DNA of 5,794 nucleotides from Anaerolineae bacterium (GTDB lineage Bacteria > Chloroflexota > Anaerolineae > Promineifilales > Promineifilaceae): NCBI GenBank assembly GCA_028284105.1, contig JANQSK010000348.1, forward strand, positions 1-5,794. The letters are read 5' to 3'. The notes under the pieces are model-generated. The model did not search any database. It was not told where the DNA came from and worked only from the letters and a program-made list of their open reading frames with translations. A program made the position numbers and the translations under genes. The stretch's first letter is position 1. Each line of letters opens with the position of its first letter. Positions 1 to 5,710 of this stretch are shown piece by piece.

Positions 1-1
1 A

Positions 2-469
2 ACAGATCGATTTCAACTCCATTTGATTGGTCCTGACACGTCAGAGGGATACTATCAATCAATCGTGGACAAATTAGGGCTTCAATCTGTCGTTTCAATC
101 AAGCCAGCCATTCCCTATGAGCAAGTCCCCCAAACGTTATCAACCTATGATGTTGGTCTTGCCTATGTGCCAGATCGACCCACTTGGCACTACCAGCCAA
201 CGATTAAAGTGCTTGAATACCGAGCCTTAGGGATGCCTATCATTTCTACCGATGTGGCTTCTCACCGAGAAGTGGTTGAACAAAATGTAAATGGGTTACT
301 GTGTGCAGATACACCAGAAGCAATCGCAGGGTCGATGGCTCAATTCATCAATCAATCACAGTTCTTCGAAGAAACGCTGCAAAACGCCCGCAATATCCGT
401 AGAGGAAACAGTTGGCTTGACATCGCTGATATGTACATATCTCAAGCGTACGAGCCAATTTTGAAATGA
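2..469 (+). CDS. GT4-family glycosyltransferase, C-terminal part (5' truncated by window)
   Basis: This is the C-terminal 155 residues of a GT-B fold glycosyltransferase. The frame is open to the window's left edge, so the start lies outside; the TTG at 23 is an internal Leu codon. What is visible is the nucleotide-sugar-binding half: a Rossmann strand HLIGPD (about residues 7-12), the helix and strand around IPYEQVPQTLSTYDVGLAYVP, and the signature segment KVLEYRALGMPIISTD (about 69-84). Glu72 there matches the second Glu of the GT4 EX7E motif, which contacts the donor ribose. The first Glu is not obvious, as in the GT4 subset with a P-x-K-x-x-EY pattern. It should add one sugar to a lipid-linked glycan on the cytoplasmic face of the inner membrane. 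Donor and acceptor cannot be told. The stop TGA (467-469) lies 8 bases before the likely flippase start, so the two are probably co-transcribed. GT4 assignment is firm; specificity is unknown. Confidence 0.85.
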   Translation, partial: TDRFQLHLIGPDTSEGYYQSIVDKLGLQSVVSIKPAIPYEQVPQTLSTYDVGLAYVPDRPTWHYQPTIKVLEYRALGMPIISTDVASHREVVEQNVNGLLCADTPEAIAGSMAQFINQSQFFEETLQNARNIRRGNSWLDIADMYISQAYEPILK

Positions 470-480
470 GGTGACACATC
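469..480 (+). promoter_or_regulatory. Shine-Dalgarno AGGTGA followed by probable ATC start codon of the flippase
   Basis: AGGTGA (469-474) is a strong ribosome-binding site, yet no ATG, GTG or TTG in the flippase frame follows at usable distance. The codon 7 bases after the GG core is ATC (478-480). The only in-frame ATG upstream of 514 is at 466. It overlaps the glycosyltransferase stop as ATGA but is closed by TGA at 472-474 after two codons. The ATG at 514 has no purine-rich tract before it. The site therefore argues for translation from ATC at 478. Alternatives are a mutated or misread ATG. Confidence 0.5.
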
Positions 481-513
481 GATAACTTAAAGTCACAAAC
501 AGCACGCGGCACC

Positions 514-2001
514 ATGCTTGCAACCGCCGCAACCATCGCACTAAGGCCCATAAATTTGGCCGCATCATTTCTCCTGCTTAGGTGGCTTCGTCCTGAAGAT
601 TTTGGTGCTGTTGCGCTTGCGATGATCCTCTTTCAGACTTCAAATCTATTTACTGGGTTGGGGTTAGGCGGGGCTATCATCCATACGGAGTTGGATCGCA
701 AAAAATCGGCCTTTCAATCCTTTGTGATGATGATGGGCTTTGCGGTCATTCTATTTGGTTTAGTTTATTTCAATCTTGAACCATTAGCGCGACTTTTAAC
801 CATGCCTGAGAATGTGGCAGACCTTGTTGAGATTATGCGCTGGTTGGCGTTTTTGATCATTATCAACACTGCGTCGACGATTCCGACCTCGTTACTTCGA
901 AAAGATCTGCTGTTTGGTCGTGTAAGCTCCTTCAATTTGATTCAGCAAATTTCATACACTTTTGTGGCATTAGGCTTTGCTATCGCGGGGTATGGTGTTT
1001 GGAGTTTGGTGATTGCCCGCTTAGCAAGCTCGATCTTGCGAACGCTCATGACTTGGATTATGTGTCCGGGTTGGGAATGGATTACCCCTTCACGCTGGGA
1101 CAATTCAATTGCCAGAAGCCTTCTCGCTTTTGGCTTGCCCAATATGTGGAGTGGGCTTTTGAACTATTTCCACACCCATTGGGATGATTGGCTCGTTGGG
1201 CGGGTGCTCGGTGAGGCGATGTTGGGCTTCTATACAAAAGCTTACGATCTGACCAACACAACAATTAAACAGTTTAGTGATAATGTGATCGGAGCCGTCT
1301 TTTTCCCATCCTACACAAAAATACAAAACGATCCTGAACGATTGTCACGCATCTATTTAAAGAGTGTTCAACTTGTGATGCTTATCGTTGTGCCGCTCGC
1401 TTTTGGAGCAATGTCGATTGCGCCTGAGCTTGTACGCGTGTTATGGGGGCCAACTTGGGTGCCCATGATCCCAATTCTGCAAATTTATGGGTTTATGCTG
1501 ATTTCTAGACCCATCTCAACCAACACCTCACCCTTGTTTCTCGCAGTTGGCAAGCCCCATTACAACGCGCGAGCCGGCTATCTATTGCTTGCTGTCATGG
1601 TTCCTTTAGCGTTATTACTACTTCAATTTGGCATTCAGGGTGTGGCAATTGCTGTCGTGGTTTCACATATGTTTGGGGCAGTTTTTAATGTCTATCAAGT
1701 TAATACCATCTTGCCAGGTTCAGCACGTCAAACGATCAAATCCATCGTGCCGACCGTCGCCGCAGGTATCGTGATGTATATCGCCGTTATCGGTTTGAAG
1801 ACGCAGCTTTTGGGTTTTTGGGGCGAACAGTATGGCTTCCCAGGACTGTTTAGTTTAATTTTCCTAGGTGCAATTGTTTACACTCCAATTGTCTTTATTG
1901 TTCAGTGGTCTTTGGTCCAAGAAATTTGGGGTCTTGTTAGGCCAATGCTAGGGAAGCGAATTCCCTTTTTCAGGTCAATGGCGAGTAAGCAAGCTGTCTA
2001 A
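514..2001 (+). CDS. Polysaccharide flippase, Wzx/WzxC-like (MOP superfamily)
   Basis: This is an integral membrane protein of 495 residues from the first ATG, or 507 if it starts at the ATC at 478. It would move lipid-linked oligosaccharide units across the inner membrane. Recognisable parts are the N-terminal helix with RWLRPEDFG (about 24-31), typical of polysaccharide exporters, and the family segment DDWLVGRVLGEAMLGFYTKAYDL (about 224-246). Next comes FFPSYTKIQNDPERLSRIYLK (263-283) before another helix. Many hydrophobic stretches run to about residue 468, followed by a basic tail. This fits the PF13440/PF01943-type flippase of 12-14 helices. The coordinates use the first canonical start. 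However, the twelve codons upstream read (I)DNLKSQTARGT, which resembles the LKxKTxxG opening I recall for this family, so the ATG at 514 probably misses the N-terminus. It follows the glycosyltransferase directly and is followed by 281 bases of spacer, so it probably ends that unit. Transported glycan unknown. Confidence 0.9.
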   Translation: MLATAATIALRPINLAASFLLLRWLRPEDFGAVALAMILFQTSNLFTGLGLGGAIIHTELDRKKSAFQSFVMMMGFAVILFGLVYFNLEPLARLLTMPENVADLVEIMRWLAFLIIINTASTIPTSLLRKDLLFGRVSSFNLIQQISYTFVALGFAIAGYGVWSLVIARLASSILRTLMTWIMCPGWEWITPSRWDNSIARSLLAFGLPNMWSGLLNYFHTHWDDWLVGRVLGEAMLGFYTKAYDLTNTTIKQFSDNVIGAVFFPSYTKIQNDPERLSRIYLKSVQLVMLIVVPLAFGAMSIAPELVRVLWGPTWVPMIPILQIYGFMLISRPISTNTSPLFLAVGKPHYNARAGYLLLAVMVPLALLLLQFGIQGVAIAVVVSHMFGAVFNVYQVNTILPGSARQTIKSIVPTVAAGIVMYIAVIGLKTQLLGFWGEQYGFPGLFSLIFLGAIVYTPIVFIVQWSLVQEIWGLVRPMLGKRIPFFRSMASKQAV

Positions 2002-2013
2002 GTTGCTTTCTGC

Positions 2014-2039
2014 ATGTAAGAAATTTTGTAACCTTACAT
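2014..2039 (+). terminator. Weak 7-bp inverted repeat after the flippase
   Basis: ATGTAAG (2014-2020) is perfectly mirrored by CTTACAT (2033-2039) around a 12-base AT-rich loop, 13 bases after the flippase stop. It could form a hairpin ending the upstream unit. It is AT-rich and lacks an adjoining T-run (the next T-run, TTTTT, is at 2048-2052), so it is a poor intrinsic terminator. It could equally be a protein site or chance. Confidence 0.25.
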
Positions 2040-2138
2040 CATTACGATTTTTACAACATTTTGACCAAGCGTAGTTTATGAGAAACAAGAAATTTTAAGA
2101 ACCTTATAGCAAAAAATGGAGAAGATTTGCTGTGAGTT

Positions 2139-2195
2139 CTTGAATGCTTGATTTTATTTTTGCTTGATTTTTTCTGCTCAGCCTTGATTTTTTCT
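2139..2195 (+). repeat. Spaced CTTGA / CTTGATTTTTTCT direct repeats upstream of rfbF
   Basis: CTTGA occurs at 2139, 2147, 2163 and 2183. The last two copies extend to the identical 13-mer CTTGATTTTTTCT (2163-2175 and 2183-2195), exactly 20 bases apart, close to two helical turns. The copy at 2147 matches for its first nine bases. The repeats sit in the AT-rich spacer before the rfbF unit. They could be binding sites for a regulator or a curved upstream promoter element. The function is inferred from position and spacing only. Confidence 0.5.
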
Positions 2196-2229
2196 ACTAT
2201 AGAATTCCATTGAGCCATGAATCAAAATT

Positions 2230-2258
2230 TTGACTGGGGCAGGGGGATATTCCACAAT
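2230..2258 (+). promoter_or_regulatory. Candidate sigma-70 promoter for the rfbF unit
   Basis: TTGACT (2230-2235, 5/6 match to TTGACA) is followed after 17 bases by CACAAT (2253-2258, 4/6 match to TATAAT). Transcription would start near 2265, just ahead of the TAAGGAG ribosome-binding site. A rival -10-like hexamer, TAGAAT at 2200-2205 (5/6), follows the CTTGA repeats but has no good -35 at 16-18 bases. The spacer length and changed gene content support a promoter in this spacer; the exact choice is uncertain. Confidence 0.35.
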
Positions 2259-2282
2259 GAAAACAGTAAGGAGTAACAATCT

Positions 2283-3053
2283 ATGAAAGTTGGCATATTA
2301 GCTGGGGGGCTAGGTTCCCGTTTGTCTGAAGAGACACAAATTAAACCGAAGCCTATGGTTGAAATTGGTGACCGCCCTATTATGTGGCACATCATGAAGC
2401 ATTATGCACATTATGGGTTTAATGAGTTTGCAATCGCCTTGGGCTATAAAGGTGAGGTGATCAAACGATACTTTACAGAATATTGCATGATGGAAAGTAA
2501 TTTGACCGTTGATTTGAGTACGGGAAATGTTGAGATGCACCCTAGCGAGACAGTCGATTGGAAAGTTGATCTCATTGATACTGGTGCAAACTCCCAAACG
2601 GGTGGGCGCATCAAGCGTTTATTGCCTTACATGGGGGATGAAACCTTTATGTTAACTTGGGGTGATGGCGTTTCAACTATTGATTTAAATGACTTACTCG
2701 CGTTTCATAAATCACACGGCAAAATCGCCACATTATCGGCAGTTTTACCTGCTACCCGTTTTGGCCATTTGAAATTTGAAGGTGATTTGATTCGCTCATT
2801 TGCAGAAAAACCAAAATCAGCTGAAGGGTTTGTGAATGGCGCCTTTTTTGTTTTGGAACCCGAAGTAGGGAACTACATTAGCGGTGATAGCGCTTCATTT
2901 GAAGAAGAGGCTTTGACAAAATTGGCTGCTGATGGTGAATTAATGGCGTATCGCCATGATGGCTACTGGCAATGTATGGATACGATTCGTGATAAACGAA
3001 TTCTTGAATCATTGTGGGCATCAGATTCACCGCCGTGGAAAATCTGGGAATAA
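2283..3053 (+). CDS. rfbF: Glucose-1-phosphate cytidylyltransferase (CDP-glucose synthase)
   Basis: This cytoplasmic enzyme makes CDP-glucose and pyrophosphate from CTP and glucose-1-phosphate (EC 2.7.7.33), the entry step to CDP-hexoses. The 256-residue length is normal for RfbF. Visible motifs are the nucleotide-binding loop LAGGLGSRLSEET (6-18) and KPKPM (21-25), which bind CTP and phosphate. Others are the metal-site region WGDG (126-129), FHKSHGKIAT (141-150), sugar-binding EKP (175-177), NGAFFVLEPEV (185-195), and DGYWQCMDTIRD (226-237). The C-terminal PPWKIW is typical of RfbF rather than of the dTDP-glucose enzyme RfbA. TAAGGAG at 2267-2273, nine bases before the ATG, fixes the start. 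A nine-codon ORF (2257-2286) overlaps the start as ATGA. The gene opens a new unit followed by an SDR and a C-methyltransferase instead of the usual rfbG/rfbH, so the CDP-glucose probably feeds a branched-sugar route. Confidence 0.95.
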   Translation: MKVGILAGGLGSRLSEETQIKPKPMVEIGDRPIMWHIMKHYAHYGFNEFAIALGYKGEVIKRYFTEYCMMESNLTVDLSTGNVEMHPSETVDWKVDLIDTGANSQTGGRIKRLLPYMGDETFMLTWGDGVSTIDLNDLLAFHKSHGKIATLSAVLPATRFGHLKFEGDLIRSFAEKPKSAEGFVNGAFFVLEPEVGNYISGDSASFEEEALTKLAADGELMAYRHDGYWQCMDTIRDKRILESLWASDSPPWKIWE

Positions 3054-3080
3054 ACAGCAATTTATCATGCCTATTTTATG

Positions 3081-3105
3081 GCCTGATTTTTCGTACTATG
3101 TAATT
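3081..3105 (+). promoter_or_regulatory. Element resembling the one upstream of rfbF
   Basis: This stretch of the rfbF-SDR spacer closely matches 2181-2206: both read GCC, then TGA with a T-run, then C(G)TACTAT, two variable bases, and AATT. Both contain a -10-like hexamer at the same place (TAGAAT at 2200, TGTAAT at 3099, each 5/6 to TATAAT) without a good -35. It may be an internal promoter or a shared operator giving the SDR its own control. Inference from similarity only. Confidence 0.35.
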
Positions 3106-3150
3106 GACAGAAAGATTGAGACTCTAAACAAAAAGAGAGGATGCAATAAT

Positions 3151-4221
3151 ATGCGCGTATTAGTGACTGGCCATAATGGCTATGTAGGCACAGTAATGAT
3201 TCCAATGCTTGTCAATGCTGGACATGACATCGTTGGCATGGACACCAATTTGTACCGAGGGGCAACCTTTGGTGAAGAAAGCCCACGTTCAGATATTGTT
3301 GAAATTCAAAAAGATATTCGTGATATCGTGGCTGAAGATTTAGATGGATTTGATGCCATCATTCATTTAGCAGGTTTATCCAATGATCCATTGGGTGATT
3401 TGAACCCTGATTTGACGTATGATGTTAACCATCGTGCTTCGGTTCGCTTGGCTGAACTCGCCAAAGAGGTTGGGGTTGAACGCTTCATCTTCTCCTCTTC
3501 GTGTAGCAATTATGGTGCTGGTGTTGAAGATTACCTTGATGAAACATCTGCGTTTAACCCTGTGACTCCATACGGCCGTTCCAAGGTCATGGTTGAACAA
3601 GACGTCTCCAAAATGGCTGACGATAACTTTAGCCCTACCTTTTTACGAAGTGGAACCGCTTATGGCGTATCACCTCGCTTGCGCTTTGACCTCGTGTTGA
3701 ACAACCTCGCCGCATGGGCATACACAACAGGCACCGTTTTGCTCAAAAGTGATGGCACCCCTTGGCGTCCTATCGTTCATATAGGAGATATGTCACGGGC
3801 ATTTAAAGCCGTGCTGGAAGCACCACGAGATGTGGTTCACAATGAAGCCTTTAACGTAGGACGTTCAACCGAAAATTATCAAATTCGTGATATCGCTACC
3901 ATCGTTGCAGAAACCGTTCCTGACAGTAAGGTTGAATATGCGGCCAACGCCAAAGACGCGAAGAAAGATTTTAACGTTGGTGCGGACAAGCGTGATTATC
4001 GTGTAAACTGCGACAAAATTGCGAAAGCATTGCCTAACTTCCAACCTGTATGGACAGCCCGTAAAGGGGCACAAGAACTGTACGAAGCATACAAACGAGT
4101 TGATTTGCAGCCTAATGAGTATGAAGGTCCACGCTACCGTCGCCTTAAGCACATCAAAATGTTGATGGACGAAGGGAAATTAGATATCAATTTGCGGTGG
4201 ACACAGCCAGAAACCGTATAA
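3151..4221 (+). CDS. Extended SDR, NAD-dependent sugar-nucleotide epimerase/reductase
   Basis: This 356-residue Rossmann protein probably acts on a CDP-hexose. The NAD site is GHNGYVG (7-13, the GxxGxxG motif), with Asp31 ending strand 2, indicating NAD(H) preference. HLAGLSNDP (72-80) and the active site follow: FSSSCSNYG (114-122) supplies the catalytic Ser, and Y141-G-R-S-K145 is the YxxxK pair. DGTPWRPIVHIGDMSRAF (201-218) and AFNVG (233-237) form the sugar-nucleotide part. CDP- and dTDP-glucose 4,6-dehydratases carry Thr-Asp-Glu where this protein has Ser-Cys-Ser, so it looks like an epimerase, reductase or oxidase rather than a 4,6-dehydratase. I recall this subfamily next to rfbF and a C-methyltransferase in other bacteria, but know no proven reaction. 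The ATG is preceded by AGAGAGG (3134-3140). Upstream in-frame codons reach 2956 but run inside rfbF and lack family sequence. It lies 97 bases after rfbF. Confidence 0.85.
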   Translation: MRVLVTGHNGYVGTVMIPMLVNAGHDIVGMDTNLYRGATFGEESPRSDIVEIQKDIRDIVAEDLDGFDAIIHLAGLSNDPLGDLNPDLTYDVNHRASVRLAELAKEVGVERFIFSSSCSNYGAGVEDYLDETSAFNPVTPYGRSKVMVEQDVSKMADDNFSPTFLRSGTAYGVSPRLRFDLVLNNLAAWAYTTGTVLLKSDGTPWRPIVHIGDMSRAFKAVLEAPRDVVHNEAFNVGRSTENYQIRDIATIVAETVPDSKVEYAANAKDAKKDFNVGADKRDYRVNCDKIAKALPNFQPVWTARKGAQELYEAYKRVDLQPNEYEGPRYRRLKHIKMLMDEGKLDINLRWTQPETV

Positions 4222-4234
4222 CCAAAGGGAATTG

Positions 4235-4322
4235 AAAAAGATTTAAAAGACCTCTGAGGCTGGATAATTTCATGTTTGACGTGACAAAATTAGCCTCAGA
4301 GATTTGACGTATAAATCTTTTT
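4235..4322 (+). repeat. Nested 88-base inverted repeat before the methyltransferase
   Basis: An outer perfect 11-bp arm, AAAAAGATTTA (4235-4245) with TAAATCTTTTT (4312-4322), encloses an inner perfect 10-bp arm, CTCTGAGGCT (4252-4261) with AGCCTCAGAG (4292-4301). Inside, AATT (4266-4269/4288-4291) and TCATGT/ACGTGA (4270-4275/4279-4284, one G-T pair) can continue the stem to a three-base loop. The 3' arm ends against the purine tract AGAGAAG (4323-4329) that serves as the methyltransferase ribosome-binding site. TTTGACGT also repeats directly at 4275 and 4303. The outer arm has an A-run and a T-run, like a bidirectional terminator or attenuator. No target duplication flanks it, so a small insertion element is less likely. 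Confidence 0.7.
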
Positions 4323-4333
4323 AGAGAAGTCAT

Positions 4334-5566
4334 ATGATTTATAAAGATGAAACCACTTGTCGAGCATCCGGCTCGTCAAATTTACAAACGATTATTGAAT
4401 TTGGAGATACGCCATTGGCGGATCGCCTTTTGACATCCGAACAGCTCAATGATCCTGAATATAGCGCGCCATTGTCATTGGTTTTTTGCCCAGATTCAGC
4501 CCTTGTCCAAATTCGCGAAACCGTTAAACCTGAGATTTTATTTTATTCAGAATACCCATATTTCTCATCTGTTTCCCCATCATTGTTGAAACATTTTCGA
4601 GGAAGTGCCTTAGACATTATGGCTGAGAAGACATTAGGCAGTGATAGCCTTGTTGTTGAAGCGGCCAGCAATGATGGCTACATGCTGAAAAACTTTGCTG
4701 AAAAAGGAATTCCTGTTTTGGGTGTTGATCCTTCTGAAGCGCCTGCTGGTGCCGCAGTTGAAGCAGGAATCCCCACCATGATCACCTTCTTTGGGCTTGA
4801 ACTGGCTAAGCAGTTGGTCAGCGAAGGTAAAAAAGCGGATGTATTCTTAGCAAACAATGTGTTGGCCCATGTTCCAGATTTAAATGGCTTTGTTGAAGGG
4901 ATTCGCACCATTCTAAAAGATGATGGCATGGCTGTCATCGAAGCACCGTACGTGGTTGATCTTGTTGACCATTGTGAGTTTGACACAATTTATCATCAGC
5001 ATTTGTGCTATTTTTCGGTTACAGCGTTGGATCGCTTGTTCCGAAGTCATGGCTTGTATTTGAACCGCATTAAGCGTGTTTCTATTCATGGTGGGTCGCT
5101 TCGTTTGTTTATTGAACCTACTGAAAATGTAGATGAATCAGTCACTTCTTTGCTAAAGATGGAACAGGAACGCAAGGTCGATAAAATAGATTACTATTTG
5201 GACTTCGCGGGTCGAGTGCAAGCCATAAAGAAAGAATTAAGACGTATTTTAGAGGGACTAAAGTCAGAGGGTCATCGAATTGCCGCTTATGGGGCAGCCG
5301 CTAAAGCTACTACACTTCTGGCTTACTGTGAAATTGATAAGACATTAGTTGATTATGTCGTTGATTTAAATAAGTATAAACACGGCCGTTTTATGGGTGG
5401 CAACCAATTCCCAATATACCCAACCTCGAAGTTGATGGAAGATAAGCCGGATTACGTTTTACTTTTGGCCTGGAATTTTGCTGAAGAAATCTTGAAACAA
5501 CAGGATGCGTTTCGTCAGCAAGGTGGTAAATTCGTAGTTCCAATCCCATATCCTGAAGTGGTTTAA
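4334..5566 (+). CDS. Sugar-nucleotide C-methyltransferase (TylC3/TcaB9-like, SAM-dependent)
   Basis: This 410-residue protein has the three-domain build of NDP-hexose C-methyltransferases, which add a methyl group to carbon next to a keto group. The N-terminal putative zinc domain spans about 1-62 (C9-R-A-S12 and C52-P-D-S55). The central SAM-binding Rossmann domain has VVEAASNDGYML (107-118), GVDPS (130-134) and NNVLAHVPDLNGF (174-186). The catalytic segment is FDTIYHQHLCYFS (216-228), followed by HGGSLRLF (252-259). The C-terminal Rossmann-like domain has AAYGAAAKATTLLAY (317-331). Two of four expected zinc-ligand cysteines are Ser, and the usual His-Glu-His of the active site reads His-Gln-His. 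The likely substrate is a CDP-ketohexose derived from the RfbF product; the methylated carbon cannot be read from sequence. AGAGAAG at 4323-4329 lies four bases before the ATG, just after a long inverted repeat that could control expression. Confidence 0.9.
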   Translation: MIYKDETTCRASGSSNLQTIIEFGDTPLADRLLTSEQLNDPEYSAPLSLVFCPDSALVQIRETVKPEILFYSEYPYFSSVSPSLLKHFRGSALDIMAEKTLGSDSLVVEAASNDGYMLKNFAEKGIPVLGVDPSEAPAGAAVEAGIPTMITFFGLELAKQLVSEGKKADVFLANNVLAHVPDLNGFVEGIRTILKDDGMAVIEAPYVVDLVDHCEFDTIYHQHLCYFSVTALDRLFRSHGLYLNRIKRVSIHGGSLRLFIEPTENVDESVTSLLKMEQERKVDKIDYYLDFAGRVQAIKKELRRILEGLKSEGHRIAAYGAAAKATTLLAYCEIDKTLVDYVVDLNKYKHGRFMGGNQFPIYPTSKLMEDKPDYVLLLAWNFAEEILKQQDAFRQQGGKFVVPIPYPEVV

Positions 5567-5592
5567 TAATTCATCTAGGATTTTAAAGTAAG

Positions 5593-5631
5593 TTAAGGTA
5601 GTGGCAAAGTTTTCTTTCGCCACTACCTTAA
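5593..5631 (+). terminator. Perfect 13-bp hairpin after the methyltransferase
   Basis: TTAAGGTAGTGGC (5593-5605) is exactly mirrored by GCCACTACCTTAA (5619-5631). Inside, AAAG (5606-5609) can pair with CTTT (5614-5617) past one bulged C, leaving a TTTT loop. It begins 27 bases after the methyltransferase stop and probably ends the rfbF-SDR-methyltransferase unit. No T-run follows on the + strand, so it may act as a weak terminator or protect the mRNA 3' end. Confidence 0.6.
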
Positions 5632-5659
5632 ATCAAAGAAGTATCTGTAGTATTTCCTA

Positions 5660-5690
5660 GATGGAAATCCATCGAAACGGCCGTTACGTA
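5660..5690 (+). repeat. Cluster of short palindromes upstream of the last gene
   Basis: GATGGA-AA-TCCATC (5660-5673), AACGGCCGTT (5676-5685) and TACGTA (5685-5690) sit next to or overlap one another, 20-50 bases before the start at 5711. They look like possible operator half-site pairs for control of the exported protein gene. No matched -35/-10 pair is clear around them. Confidence 0.3.
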
Positions 5691-5710
5691 TCGCTAAAAA
5701 AGGTGAAGTA

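Noticed and set aside
3104..3130. Perfect -35 hexamer TTGACA at 3104-3109 as an SDR promoter
   Set aside because: No acceptable -10 lies 16-18 bases downstream. The best nearby hexamer is TAAACA (3/6) at a 15-base spacing, so I do not call this a promoter on its own.
2956..3150. Extension of the SDR gene upstream to 2956
   Set aside because: The extra 65 codons overlap the end of rfbF in another frame and show no SDR sequence. The Rossmann opening MRVLVTGHNG begins exactly at 3151 after an AGAGAGG tract.
2310..4152. Minus-strand open frames inside rfbF (2310-2597) and the SDR (3865-4152)
   Set aside because: Both lie wholly opposite well-recognised genes and resemble no family. They are explained by codon bias of the + strand genes.
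4235..4322. Nested inverted repeat as a transposed miniature element
   Set aside because: The terminal arms are plausible, but no direct target duplication flanks 4235 or 4322 and no second copy is in the window. An RNA hairpin is the simpler reading.
4678..4986. 102-codon open frame on the minus strand inside the methyltransferase
   Set aside because: It is antisense to strongly conserved SAM-binding motifs and its translation is Ser/Thr-rich without any recognisable domain. It is a shadow of the real gene.
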